Source: Lachnospiraceae bacterium (GTDB taxonomy: Bacteria > Bacillota > Clostridia > Lachnospirales > Lachnospiraceae). From it: DNA of 19,673 bases. A model generated the notes under the pieces. The model was not told the origin of the DNA. It saw nothing but the letters and a program-made list of their open reading frames with translations, and did no database searches. The stretch spans positions 1-19,673 of the forward strand of contig CAAEEI010000073.1 in assembly GCA_900754855.1 (NCBI GenBank). The letters run 5' to 3'. The position numbers and the translations under genes are program-made. Position 1 is the stretch's first letter, and every line of letters begins with the position of its first letter. Positions 1-10,300 of this stretch are shown here, in pieces.

Positions 1-1
1 A

Positions 2-1687
2 ATGAAGGGAACCGGAAGCGCGATGTTGTTTACGGTGCTGGTTTCGCTGATCACGACGTTGCTTGGAGTGATTAATCCGGTGTTTTCCCGGATCTTTATG
101 GATAAATTGCTTAGTGGATTAAATCCGACATGGATATATCCATTTTTTTTATTTCTGCTCATGTTTGCCGTGATACAGATCGTAGTATCAGGCATGCAGG
201 CGATTTATGCCTTGAAGATTCAGGGAAAACTTGCCATTAAGGCGAACGCACAGTATATGTGGCACATTCTGCGCATGCCGGTAGAGTTTTTCAGTCAGCG
301 CATGAGTGGAGATCTTGTGGCGCGAAAAGCAGCCAATGCGACCATTGCGGCTACGCTGGTGCAGATTCTTGCTCCGACTGTCCTTAATCTGGTGATGATG
401 GTCATTTATCTGACGGTGCTTTTGCGATACAGCGTGGGATTAACGTTGATTGGCCTGGCGGGAATGATTGTAAATTTAGCGATCAATCAATATATTGCCA
501 CGAAAAGGATCAATATTTTAAAGGTACAGCAGCGGGATGAAGCCAAATTGGTCTCCACAACCGTTTCCGGTATTGAGATGATGGAAACCATCAAGGCCAG
601 TGGAGCTGAAAATGGATTTTTTGAGAAATGGTCTGGTTATCAGGCCTCGCTCAATGCACAGAATGTCAAAACCATAAAAGTGAACGCTTATTATGGCTTG
701 ATTCCGCAGGTCATTTCAACTATGACGGATACGGGAATTCTTGCGTTGGGCCTGTATTTGCTTATGCAGGGCGAATTATCTGCAGGTATGTTGTTGGCTT
801 TTCAGACGATGCTTCATTCGTTTTTGGCGCCGGTGGAAGATCTGGCTTCTGCCGGAACCGCGATCAGGGAAATGCGTACGGATATGGAACGGATTGAAGA
901 TGTCATGGAGTATCCTGTGGATGTGGAATATCAAAAAAAGGAAGCGAAGAATATACATTATGATAAACTGTCAGGCAGACTGGAAATGCGACAGGTAACC
1001 TTTGGCTATTCCAGATTGGCGCCACCTTTGATTGAAGATTTTACGCTGACTTTGGAGCCGGGACAGAAGGTCGCTTTTGTCGGCGGATCGGGATGCGGTA
1101 AATCTACGCTGGCAAAATTGATTTCCGGTTTGTATAGGCCTTGGAGTGGGGAAATCCTGTTTGATGGAAAACCAATTTCTCAGATTGACAGAAATATTTT
1201 CACCGGATCGTTGGCGGTGGTGGATCAGGATATTACTCTTTTTGAGGATACCATAGCCAATAATATTAAAATGTGGGATCAGTCCATTGAAGATTACGAA
1301 ATGATCCTTGCCTCCAGAGATGCCAGTCTTCATGAAGATATTATGCAAAGAGACGGCGGATATACATATCACATGCTGGAAGGCGGCAAAGACTTTTCCG
1401 GCGGGCAGAGACAGCGAATAGAAATTGCCAGAGTGCTGGCCCAGGATCCGACCATCATCATTATGGATGAGGCAACCTCGGCGTTGGATGCCAAAACGGA
1501 ATATGAGGTGGTGAAAGCGATTAAAGACCGGGGAATCACCTGCGTGGTTATTGCACACCGGTTGTCAACCATCCGGGATTGCGATGAGATCATCGTTATG
1601 GAGCATGGGAAAATTATAGAAAGAGGAAAGCATGAGGAGTTGATGGCTCGCCATGGAAAATATGAAGAACTCATTTTGAGTGAATAG
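2..1687 (+). CDS. NHLM-type bacteriocin export ABC transporter 1 (permease + ATPase), 5'-truncated
   Basis: Inner-membrane ABC exporter half-transporter, expected to move a double-glycine leader peptide out of the cell using ATP. The visible 561 residues hold a six-helix exporter membrane domain (about 5-310) and a complete nucleotide-binding domain: Walker A VGGSGCGKST from residue 360, signature FSGGQ at 465-469, Walker B with Asp489-Glu490, and H-loop His519, all intact. The frame is open to the first base of the window, and the first visible residues are already just before TM1. The true start, and probably a C39 peptidase domain of about 150 residues as in the NHLM ABC1 family, therefore lies upstream; the Met at base 2 is unlikely to be the start. 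The next gene, a second ABC protein, begins 11 bp after the stop, which matches the paired NHLM ABC1/ABC2 arrangement. Exporter family is secure; the C39 domain is inferred. Confidence 0.9.
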   Translation: MKGTGSAMLFTVLVSLITTLLGVINPVFSRIFMDKLLSGLNPTWIYPFFLFLLMFAVIQIVVSGMQAIYALKIQGKLAIKANAQYMWHILRMPVEFFSQRMSGDLVARKAANATIAATLVQILAPTVLNLVMMVIYLTVLLRYSVGLTLIGLAGMIVNLAINQYIATKRINILKVQQRDEAKLVSTTVSGIEMMETIKASGAENGFFEKWSGYQASLNAQNVKTIKVNAYYGLIPQVISTMTDTGILALGLYLLMQGELSAGMLLAFQTMLHSFLAPVEDLASAGTAIREMRTDMERIEDVMEYPVDVEYQKKEAKNIHYDKLSGRLEMRQVTFGYSRLAPPLIEDFTLTLEPGQKVAFVGGSGCGKSTLAKLISGLYRPWSGEILFDGKPISQIDRNIFTGSLAVVDQDITLFEDTIANNIKMWDQSIEDYEMILASRDASLHEDIMQRDGGYTYHMLEGGKDFSGGQRQRIEIARVLAQDPTIIIMDEATSALDAKTEYEVVKAIKDRGITCVVIAHRLSTIRDCDEIIVMEHGKIIERGKHEELMARHGKYEELILSE

Positions 1688-1698
1688 GAGAGGAGAAC

Positions 1699-3882
1699 AT
1701 GGGGTGGTTTGATGAGCAGATAAGACAACGGATAGAAAATGACGAGGAGATGTTTGCTGACGCCTTTGTCCAGATGGCAAATCTGGTGAATAATGAAAAA
1801 ATTATCGCCGGATTTTCGGACGACCGGAAAGTGGCGGAAGAAGCCATTGGTGATATTTTGAAATATTACCATATTCCGGTGCGGGAGATACCGGATAAGA
1901 TGAAGGAAATCGATGAAGTGCTGGAATATTTGCTTCGTCCCGCAGGGATTATGCGAAGAACGGTGAAACTTACGCCAGGATGGTATAAGGATGCCGTGGG
2001 AGCTATGCTGAGAACAAAGAAAGACGGGGAAATCATTGCGCTTTTGCCGGGAAAAACCCATGGTTATTATTATAAAGAGTATACTACCGGAAAAATAAAA
2101 AAAATCAATTCCAACAATGCCGGAGAAATCGGAGAAGAAGCCATCTGTTTCTATCAGCCTTTTCCGCTGACCCGGTTAAAGAGCACGGATTTGCTTCGCT
2201 ATCTTTTCAGGCAGTTACATACCAGAGATTACCTGTTCTTGTTTATGGCCGCAGCCATAACGACGGTTTTGGGACTTGCGATTCCTGCAATCAGCCATTA
2301 TTTATATGGAGAAGTATTGCTTTATGCCAGGCAGGCGCTTTTGTTGGCGGCAGTAAGCACTCTGTTTTTTGTGACGTTGTCCGGCAATGTCATGAAGGTG
2401 ATCAAAGAGATCTTTCATGCCGGGATTTCTGCCAGAATGAATCTGGCGGTGGAAAGTGCGGTGATGATGCGGGTGCTGTCCATGCCGGCTGACTTTTTTA
2501 AAGAATACAGTTCGGGAGAACTGGCGAATCGTGTGGGATATATGAATCAGCTTTGTACCATGCTGTTTGATGCCTTTTTTTCCACAGGGCTGACCGCTGT
2601 TTTTTCTCTGATTTATATCGGACAGGTGATAGAATTTGCACCGGCGCTGGCGGGACCTTCTGTGATGATCACTTTGCTCACGGCAGGGTTTTCCTTGCTG
2701 GCAGCTTTTGTCCAGATGCGCGTTACCGAAAAGAGAATGTTCGAAGAAGGAAAAGAGAACGGGATGGTTTATGCGCTCATTAACGGTGTGACCAAGATTA
2801 AAAATGCAGGTGCGGAAAAAAGAGCCTTTGCAAGATGGAGCAGACAATATGTAAAAGCGGCGGAGTGTTTGTATCAGCCACCGGCATTTTTAAAAGTAAG
2901 CCAGATTATCATTACGGCGATTTCTCTGTTTGGAACGATTTTACTCTATTATACAGCCATACAGTCCGGGATAAGCATGGCGGATTACATGGCATTTAAC
3001 AGCGCTTACGGAATGGTTAGCGGCGCTTTTACAGCGCTGGCGGGAATTGTGGCGACCATAGCGCAAATAAAACCAATCTTAAACATGGTTGCCCCACTTC
3101 TGGAAACCGAGCCGGAATTGGATATGAAGCGTCAGGTGGTGACCCGGTTGAGGGGATCCATAGAATTAAATAATGTTTCCTTTCGGTATCAGGAAAATAT
3201 GTCCAATGTGCTGGATAACCTGTCCCTGAAAATCAAACCAGGACAATATGTGGCCATTGTGGGAAAAACGGGATGTGGAAAATCTACATTACTGCGTATT
3301 CTTTTAGGCTTTGAAAAACCACAAAAGGGCGCCGTGTATTATGATGGAAAAGACCTTTCCTCCATGGATTTAAAATCTCTGCGGCAAAAAATCGGCGTAG
3401 TCATGCAGAATGGAAAATTGTTTCAGGGAGATATTTATTCAAACATTACCATTTCGGCTCCGCACCTTACGTTGGAGCAGGCCTGGGAGGCGGCGGAGAT
3501 GGCAGGCATGGCAGAAGATATACGACAAATGCCCATGGGAATGCACACCTTGATTTCCGAAGGACAGGGAGGGATTTCCGGTGGACAGAGGCAGAGATTG
3601 CTGATTGCCAGAGCCATTGCACCCAAACCGAGGATTCTCATGTTTGATGAAGCAACTTCTGCTCTGGATAATCTTACACAAAAGCAGGTGGCAGAATCTC
3701 TGGAACGGTTAAAATGTACCAGAATCGTGATTGCCCATCGCTTATCCACCATCAAACATTGCGATCGGATCATTGTGCTGGATCAGGGAAAGATCGTGGA
3801 AGACGGAACCTATGAAACCTTATTAAATCAGCAAGGATATTTTAGCGCTTTGGTGGAAAGACAGCGTGTCAGCGGGCAGTGA
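1699..3882 (+). CDS. NHLM-type bacteriocin export ABC transporter 2 (N-terminal domain + permease + ATPase)
   Basis: Second half-transporter of an NHLM bacteriocin-type export pair, 727 residues, close to the usual family length. Residues 1-165 are a soluble domain with the NHLM ABC2 pattern: a 'V-L-x-x-G-W' stretch near residue 90, then ALLPG, then FYQPFPLTRL leading into the membrane part. Six membrane helices follow (about 180-460) and an ATPase domain (about 490-727) with Walker A VGKTGCGKST from residue 521, ISGGQ at 626-630, Walker B Asp650-Glu651 and His680. All catalytic residues are present. There is no C39 peptidase here, so leader cleavage must come from the partner protein or elsewhere. 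Ribosome site GGAGAGGAG sits just before the ATG, and the gene lies 11 bp after ABC1, so the two are surely co-transcribed. The likely cargo is the small double-glycine peptide at 14581. Confidence 0.92.
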   Translation: MGWFDEQIRQRIENDEEMFADAFVQMANLVNNEKIIAGFSDDRKVAEEAIGDILKYYHIPVREIPDKMKEIDEVLEYLLRPAGIMRRTVKLTPGWYKDAVGAMLRTKKDGEIIALLPGKTHGYYYKEYTTGKIKKINSNNAGEIGEEAICFYQPFPLTRLKSTDLLRYLFRQLHTRDYLFLFMAAAITTVLGLAIPAISHYLYGEVLLYARQALLLAAVSTLFFVTLSGNVMKVIKEIFHAGISARMNLAVESAVMMRVLSMPADFFKEYSSGELANRVGYMNQLCTMLFDAFFSTGLTAVFSLIYIGQVIEFAPALAGPSVMITLLTAGFSLLAAFVQMRVTEKRMFEEGKENGMVYALINGVTKIKNAGAEKRAFARWSRQYVKAAECLYQPPAFLKVSQIIITAISLFGTILLYYTAIQSGISMADYMAFNSAYGMVSGAFTALAGIVATIAQIKPILNMVAPLLETEPELDMKRQVVTRLRGSIELNNVSFRYQENMSNVLDNLSLKIKPGQYVAIVGKTGCGKSTLLRILLGFEKPQKGAVYYDGKDLSSMDLKSLRQKIGVVMQNGKLFQGDIYSNITISAPHLTLEQAWEAAEMAGMAEDIRQMPMGMHTLISEGQGGISGGQRQRLLIARAIAPKPRILMFDEATSALDNLTQKQVAESLERLKCTRIVIAHRLSTIKHCDRIIVLDQGKIVEDGTYETLLNQQGYFSALVERQRVSGQ

Positions 3883-3930
3883 TAAACACTGGGACAGAAA
3901 ACCATAAAAAGGAAATACAGGGGGAGGAAC

Positions 3931-6345
3931 ATGAAAAAACAGACATTAATGCGATTTGCCATACTTTTTCTGCTGGAAATCCTGTTGCTTGTCACCGGAT
4001 GGGGGGTGATTTCCAATGGGAGTCTTTCCATTACCATCTTGCATATTCCGGTAATTCTGGCTTCGATTTTGCTGGGACTTGTGCCGGGACTGATACTGGG
4101 AGGCATTTTCGGCGTGGGAACCATGCTCATTGCCGTCGGCTATGGGGCGGAGACGCTGGATCATCTTTTTGTTCAGCCTGTTCTGTCGGTGCTGCCCAGA
4201 TTACTCATTGCCCTGACGGCATGGATCGTTTACCGGTTTTTGAAAAAATTTATTGACGATCATACGGTTTCTTCGGAATGTATTGCCGCGGCGGGAGCGG
4301 CTTTTGCAGGGACAGTGACCAATACGATTCTTGTCACGGTTCTGCTCAGCGTCCTTTATCCAAACATGCTGGGCGAACAAAGGGGAATGTCTGTGTATAT
4401 GCGGGCTTTTGCCAATATTGTTGGCGCAAACACTTCGCTGGAAATCGGCATTTCCATTCTTGTGGTTGCCGTAACCATTTATGGATTAAAGAAAAAAGAG
4501 CTGGAAAATCTTACTTTTATACAGCGTCCCATGCGTAAAAACTTTCAAAAATGGCTTATTGTTGTGATGACGGGTGGTTTTCTGGTCACCATGTTTTGTT
4601 CTTATACGCTGCAGACGATTCAGGCGAGAAAAAGTGTGGAAGCCTATCTGAAAACAATTCTTCTGCGAGTGGAGAAGGAGCTGGAAGCAGAAAAAGAATA
4701 TGAGACCGTGGATTTACAGATTGATACCAGAGGAATAATTTTACTGGCGAAAAATGGACAGGTACAAAACGCCGGAAGGGAAAAACTCATTGGGTGCAGA
4801 CTGGAGGATCTGGGATTTTCTCCTGAAGATTTAGGGAAAAAAACATTCACGATAGTGTTATCGGGAAGTACCTATTTTTGTAAAGCAATAAAAGTACAGG
4901 ATACAACGGCAATTGGGATGATGCTTGGAGATGAAATTTATGCAGGGCGTAACGAGACGGCCATCATTCTTTTGCTGGTTAATCTGACGATTTTCATTGC
5001 CATTTTTCTTCTGGTTTCCAAACTGTTACAGGAGAATGTGGTGGAAAGGATCTACCATGTCAACCAATCTCTTTCCATGATCCGGAAGGGCGATTTGAAT
5101 GAATTGGTGGAGGTTCGGAATAATGAAGAATTTTCTGTTCTTTCCGATGGCATTAATGCCACGGTGCATGCCTTAAAGGAGACCATGGAAGAAGTGGCGG
5201 CAAAAATTAATCAGGAAATGGAATTTGCCCGGGAAATCCAGCGTTCAGCTTTGCCGATTACAGAACACGTCCAGCCTCGGTTTCATGAATACGAGATCGA
5301 CGGCATGATGGACGCCGCCAGAGAGGTTGGCGGAGATTTTTATGATTATTTCCTGATTGGAGAGCAAAAACTGGGTGTGGTCATCGCTGACGTTTCGGGC
5401 AAAGGTGTGCCGGCGGCCTTATTTATGATGACAGCAAAAACCCTGATTAAAAATTTTGTGCTCAATGGGAAAACACCGGCGGAGGCGCTGGAACTGGCCA
5501 ATATGCAGCTTTGTGAAAATAATGAGGCGGGAATGTTTGTTACCGTATGGCTGGGCGTCATAGACTATGGGACAGGGGAGCTGACTTTTGCTAATGCGGG
5601 ACATAATCCACCGCTGCTAAAAAAGGCAGGAGCGCCGTTTGTCTACATGGATCATAAGACCTACAAACGGAGTATCATGCTCGGTATGCGGGAAGGGGTA
5701 CGTTATAAAGATAATCAGATTTCGCTGGGCAGAGGGGATGTATTATATCTGTATACCGATGGAGTTACAGAAGCCAATAACGAAAAAGAAGAATTGTATG
5801 GAGAGGAAAGGCTGCTGCGGTGTGTACAGGAAAATTATAAACAGCCGCCAAAGCAGATGATTCGCACCATACGGGAAGATATAGACCGGTTTGCCGGAGA
5901 AGCGGAGCAATTTGACGACATTACCATGGTGGTATTGAAAATGTGCGTAGAGTGGAAAACCATCACGATGGAGGCGTTATATGAAAATACGGAAAAGGGA
6001 GCGAACTTTGTAGAAGAACAGCTTCCGGAAGAATGTACGCCAAAAGTTTTTCGCCAGCTGGCGGTGGCTTTTGATGAAATCTACTCAAATATAGTCAAAT
6101 ACAGCAAGGCGACGAAAGTAGAATTGAGAATGGGAATCCTCAACGATATGATTTATCTGACTTTTATTGACGACGGAATCCCGTATAATCCATTGGAAAG
6201 CGAGGAGCCCAAGCTGGATGTTCCAAAAGAAGAAAGAAAGATTGGCGGATTAGGGTTACTGGTAGTAAAACGGACGATGGATTATGCAGATTATCAATAT
6301 AAAAAGAAGAGAAACCGATTTACGATTGGCAAGAAATTAATATAG
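3931..6345 (+). CDS. Membrane-bound SpoIIE-type PP2C phosphatase with HAMP-like linker and C-terminal RsbW-like ATPase domain
   Basis: 804-residue signalling protein. Residues 1-240 hold about seven hydrophobic helices; residues 30-75 resemble an ECF-transporter S-component ('HIPVILASILLGLVPG'). A roughly 100-residue outside loop (about 245-345) follows, then another helix (about 350-372) and a HAMP-like linker. The PP2C/SpoIIE phosphatase domain (about 430-675) carries metal-binding acids in EVGGDFYD (Asp469), DVSGKG (Asp487), TDGVTE (Asp610) and FDDIT (Asp662/663). The C-terminal domain (about 680-804) is a histidine-kinase-like ATPase of the anti-sigma type: N-box Glu716/Asn720, DDGIPYNP at 747 and GGLGLL at 772. 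Expected role: dephosphorylate, and possibly also phosphorylate, the STAS protein encoded 9 bp downstream, in response to an envelope signal. Start set by GGGGAGG 5 bp before the ATG. Domain calls are firm; the signal and output are unknown. Confidence 0.93.
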   Translation: MKKQTLMRFAILFLLEILLLVTGWGVISNGSLSITILHIPVILASILLGLVPGLILGGIFGVGTMLIAVGYGAETLDHLFVQPVLSVLPRLLIALTAWIVYRFLKKFIDDHTVSSECIAAAGAAFAGTVTNTILVTVLLSVLYPNMLGEQRGMSVYMRAFANIVGANTSLEIGISILVVAVTIYGLKKKELENLTFIQRPMRKNFQKWLIVVMTGGFLVTMFCSYTLQTIQARKSVEAYLKTILLRVEKELEAEKEYETVDLQIDTRGIILLAKNGQVQNAGREKLIGCRLEDLGFSPEDLGKKTFTIVLSGSTYFCKAIKVQDTTAIGMMLGDEIYAGRNETAIILLLVNLTIFIAIFLLVSKLLQENVVERIYHVNQSLSMIRKGDLNELVEVRNNEEFSVLSDGINATVHALKETMEEVAAKINQEMEFAREIQRSALPITEHVQPRFHEYEIDGMMDAAREVGGDFYDYFLIGEQKLGVVIADVSGKGVPAALFMMTAKTLIKNFVLNGKTPAEALELANMQLCENNEAGMFVTVWLGVIDYGTGELTFANAGHNPPLLKKAGAPFVYMDHKTYKRSIMLGMREGVRYKDNQISLGRGDVLYLYTDGVTEANNEKEELYGEERLLRCVQENYKQPPKQMIRTIREDIDRFAGEAEQFDDITMVVLKMCVEWKTITMEALYENTEKGANFVEEQLPEECTPKVFRQLAVAFDEIYSNIVKYSKATKVELRMGILNDMIYLTFIDDGIPYNPLESEEPKLDVPKEERKIGGLGLLVVKRTMDYADYQYKKKRNRFTIGKKLI

Positions 6346-6354
6346 GAGGATAAA

Positions 6355-6654
6355 ATGAACATCAAAAAAAATGTGTCAGAAGGAAGATTGCTTGTGCAAA
6401 TTGAGGGGAGGATCGATACAATAACGGCCCCGGTTCTGGAGGGGGAATTGAAACATTCTGTAACCAGTGAAATTCACCAGCTTGTTTTTGATTTCGGGCA
6501 GGTGGAGTACATGTCCTCGGCCGGAATCCGCGTAATCATGGCGGCGGACAAAGTCATGAGCAGACAGGGAGAGATGAAGCTCATCCATGTCAATGAAGAA
6601 ATTATGGATATGCTGGAAATGACCGGGCTGACTGATTTTCTGGTTATAGAATAA
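6355..6654 (+). CDS. STAS-domain anti-sigma factor antagonist (SpoIIAA/RsbV-like)
   Basis: 99-residue single STAS domain, the normal length for SpoIIAA/RsbV proteins, acting in the cytoplasm. The motif YMSSAGIRV aligns with FMDSSGLGV of B. subtilis SpoIIAA and places the phosphorylatable serine at Ser55. The unphosphorylated form normally binds an RsbW/SpoIIAB-type kinase and releases that kinase's partner. Here the likely kinase and phosphatase are both domains of the protein encoded just upstream. The start is set by AGGAGG, which overlaps the upstream TAG stop, 9 bp apart, so translation is probably coupled. No sigma factor or free anti-sigma factor lies in the window, so the final target is unseen. 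Family assignment is strong. Confidence 0.93.
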   Translation: MNIKKNVSEGRLLVQIEGRIDTITAPVLEGELKHSVTSEIHQLVFDFGQVEYMSSAGIRVIMAADKVMSRQGEMKLIHVNEEIMDMLEMTGLTDFLVIE

Positions 6655-6700
6655 AATCAGGAAAAAAATAGCAAAAAAGAGAACAGAAAAGGAGGAAATA

Positions 6701-7318
6701 ATGAAAAAAATTATAAGGCGAGGGATAAGTTTTATCCTGACGGCAGCTATGGTTGTGACCATGATTCCAGCTACGGCTCTGCAGGCAGAGACGCAGCAAC
6801 CGGATCTGAAAAACCAGATGCGGACGGCGGTCAGTGATCAGGAATATCCCAATGGACTTTTAGGTTTTGGGAAAACGCAGATTACGGTGACTGAAAAAGA
6901 GCAGAAAAAAATTACTGTTGTTCGTCAGGGGAATACGGACAAAGAGGCAACGGTAAAATTTAAGGCGGTAGACGTATCTGCAACGTATGCTTCGGATTAT
7001 CTTCTGACCGTGGTGCATTCCGCTATACGGAAAGAACAGCTGGAAAAGAAGGGGGACAGTAAATCTCTGCTGGAACAGAATGCTTCGCCGGGTACGGCAG
7101 GAACAGAAGTAGTTGTCCCGGAAGAAACAACAATAGAAGCAGAAGAAACCCAGAAGGAAAAGAAAGCTGTCCAAAAGGAAGCAAAAGGCGGTTTGCGTGC
7201 AGCCTACCAGATACAGAATCAGGAGGCGGCGCCGTCCAATGACTGGAAAGAGACCAATCCGGAGGCAGTGCCGGAAGAAATTTCTTCCGCTATGGAAGAA
7301 GGAAAAGAAAGCACGTAG
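6701..7318 (+). CDS. N-terminal fragment of giant Calx-beta surface protein (ends at in-frame TAG)
   Basis: 205 residues forming the start of a secreted giant protein. Residues 1-29 are a clear Sec signal peptide: basic MKKIIRR, a hydrophobic core and an ALQA cleavage site. Residues about 62-107 are the first strands of a Calx-beta domain (RQGNTDKEATVKFKAVDVSATYASDY). Residues 112-205 are a Glu/Lys-rich linker that reads as an insertion in the Calx-beta fold. The frame ends at TAG (7316-7318), yet the same frame reopens at once and continues for 2414 residues with the missing Calx-beta strands, so this is half of one gene. Ribosome site GGAGG is 5 bp before the ATG. It may be a nonsense mutant, a readthrough product or a sequencing error. 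If translated alone it would be secreted as an incomplete domain. Confidence 0.85.
   Translation: MKKIIRRGISFILTAAMVVTMIPATALQAETQQPDLKNQMRTAVSDQEYPNGLLGFGKTQITVTEKEQKKITVVRQGNTDKEATVKFKAVDVSATYASDYLLTVVHSAIRKEQLEKKGDSKSLLEQNASPGTAGTEVVVPEETTIEAEETQKEKKAVQKEAKGGLRAAYQIQNQEAAPSNDWKETNPEAVPEEISSAMEEGKEST
7316..7318 (+). other. In-frame amber codon interrupting the giant surface-protein gene
   Basis: The codons read GAA AGC ACG TAG GAT TTT ATG with no frame change on either side. The interruption falls inside the first Calx-beta domain, between the DYLL strand and TLTFAPGEYQKEI. One base change, for example CAG or AAG to TAG, explains it. The bases AGGATTTTATG give a weak ribosome site 4 bp before the next ATG, so limited re-initiation is conceivable, but that product would lack a signal peptide. 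Confidence 0.85.
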
Positions 7319-7324
7319 GATTTT

Positions 7325-10300
7325 ATGAAACAGGTTTCAGGCGTAAGCACAACGCTGACTTTTGCACCGGGAGAGTATCAAAAAGAGATTATCCTTGAAA
7401 CGCTGGATAATAATCAGGCGGAGTCGGAAGAGCAGATTGCGTTCTTTTTATACGATGCCGAAGGTACGGAAATTGGCGCTGACCATACTGGTTATGCCAA
7501 TATTAAAGACGATGAAGAGGCAGAGAAAGTTATTTTTGCGATGAAAAACCGGAAAATTTCTGTAGATGTCGATGAAGATACAGCAAAAGTAACCATCGTA
7601 AGAAAAAGCGGTATAGAACAAATGGCTTTTGTCACGGTAGGGACAAAGGGCGTGACCGCTTTAGCTGGAAGAGATTATGAAGCGGTAAAAGAAGATATCT
7701 TATTTCCGGCGGGCGTCAGAGAAAAAACGGTGGAGATTCCAATCGTTGGCGACCGAAGCGAGGATAGAGGATTCTATGTCGGTATCAGTGAAGATGGCGT
7801 CGTGCGGGAAAAAGGCAATGAAGCGGCGCAGGTGACCATTAAAAAACAGGAAGAGTCACAAGCACTGCGTATGGTAAAATCAGCCAATGGCAGGAGTAAA
7901 AGTGCGAGAGCCAGCGCCAAAACTAAAAATATTACGATTACAAACAAAGGACAGATTGGCAGCGGCGGCGCCTTTGTGACTTCCGGAATCAACCTGCAAT
8001 TTGCCGATAGGATCACCATAAAGTATGAGGTAAAGGGTGCGTCTTCCACGACGAAATGTAATAAAAGAACGTGGCATTATGATAAAAATATTCAGATCAA
8101 TATCACCAATGCAAAGGGACAGAACGTAGAGACTTTTTCTGAGGATAAAGTGGGGCAAGAAACATACAAGGGCACGAAAACCTTTTCCCGAAGTATGTTT
8201 AGTAATGACCGGGAGTTTACACGATGGGACGGACTTGACCGGGCAAAAATATGGGTAAAAGCAGAAGGACGTAATGGGAATACCAGCGCTTCCATTCAGA
8301 TCAATTCGATTGTGGTCAGTTATCCGGGCGTGACTTTCCAGATTAATAATGATGCGCCGGCGAATTACTACACAGAAAAACAATATACCAGCTCCAGCGC
8401 TTATACGGGGAAAAATCAGCTTTTACTGGGAAAACTTTATTTTGGGAATAACAAGAATACGATAACCACAGTGCTGCATGAAGAAGGAAAACTGGATGTA
8501 AGAAACAGATTTTCCGGTGTAAAGAACTCTCAGGGAGTGGCGGCAAACAGCAATACCGTGCAGTTTAAGGGATACCGGTTCCAGTTGCCAAATGCACAGA
8601 ATAAATACTCGGAAGTTCTTTCCAACTATACGATGACGAAGTCTTTTCTGAATAAGTACAGGAAATATATGTACGGCGGAGGAAGCTTTACCCTGATTCC
8701 GGTGTTCGAAGTAAAAACAGCGGGAATCACCTTTAATAATGATCAGGCGCAGGTAGGAAAAACAGCCAATGCCAAAGGAGATTTTAAAGGATATAAGGCC
8801 GGATCTTCTTTAAAAAATATTGCCAAGCTGGATACAATCCAGATTCAGGCCAGCGCCAATAGCGGTTATGCCATCAACGCCATAACTTTACAGTCTAATC
8901 GTTATACGGTGTCTAATGCCAAAGACAATAACGATAAGACTTCTCTGGTTTGCGGATTAGGAGATAATGGAGACAGCGCTTATACAGCTCGTATAAGCTA
9001 CGAAGACGCCAGCATCAAGGTGATGGCAGATCCATCGTTTCGTGAGACAGAGGAAATCAAAAAGGGTAAGGTGATGTACACTGATGAAAATGATAATGTC
9101 ACGGTAGGCAATTATCAGGATTCGTTGTGGATTAAGAATATTTTCATGAACAAAACCTATAATATCATTGGACTTGCAGAAGATGGATATCGTCCGGTAT
9201 GGCGAGACGGAACGCTTGATTATGATGAGGATGGGGTTGTAGAAAATATTACGGTATCTTATAAGCCGTTTACACCAGTGCGGGGAAGTGTTTTACCATA
9301 TACGACCCAGACGGCGACAGGAAGAGTATACTATAGTTTTGAACATCAGCAGCCAGTAGGAAAACCGGCAGATATTTTCGGTTGGATCACCCTGAGGGAT
9401 CGTTATATTCTGACGGGAGAAGAAGTGGAAAAGGGAATTAACGGCGCCAATATTACGGCAGACGGAAAACAAGAGCAGACCAAGACCGGAGGAACTAACA
9501 AAAAAAATCAAAGGGAAGGATTCTTCCGAATTTCCAGCGATACATTTTCTGTAGTAGATTACTATCTGGTCAATGTCAACGCCTATGGTGAGGAAGGAGC
9601 AGTCAATACTGCCTTTGTGATGAATCCTGGCGCTGTAAAAGAATGTGTCATTGATACGGCAGACGATCTGACCATCACCAATCCGGTGATTTCCGTACAG
9701 GATAAAGAATCCGGAGAATATGTGCCGCAAACCATTACCAGAGATGATTATGGGTACTATTCGGCTTTAACCAATGGGGATAAAAACTACCGTCTGGAAA
9801 TGAGAGCCGATAAGGCAGGGATTTCCATCACAAAAGGAACATTGCAGTTCTATGATGTAAATGGTAAAAAAGTGACAGAAATAGAAGGAACCTCAGTTGG
9901 CGATCATAATGATGGGCACTTTGCTTTTGATTTTAATCCGAAAGATTTAGAGTTATCGGCAGGGACGACTTTACGGGTGAAATTCACAGACAGTCAGGGA
10001 CATACATATCTCCAGAGAGAGGTGGGCATGTCTTTATCCCAGGCCATTGGTAATCTGGATGTGGCCAACAGCTTTACCTTCGGCGGGGCAAATACCATAG
10101 TAGGGTTAATCGGTAAAGTGGATTCTGCGTTTAATATGGGATGGAACGGCGATTTTGATGATACGCTGGGGGATAATGTCTCTAATGATACGAAGACCGG
10201 CGATAAGATCATCAGCGTAGGCTTTTCAAAAAATGCTGTAAATAACGAAGATAATCGCAGTACCATTGAAAAAGCGGCAGAAGAAATGGCAAAAAAAGAA

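Noticed and set aside
971..1558. Long minus-strand and off-frame open stretches across the ABC, SpoIIE and surface-protein genes
   Set aside because: They lie wholly inside strong conserved-domain genes, lack ribosome sites and show no recognisable protein motifs.
7317..7327. Independent translation start of the giant protein at 7325
   Set aside because: AGGA is only 4 bp from the ATG, the start falls in the middle of a Calx-beta domain and the product would have no signal peptide.
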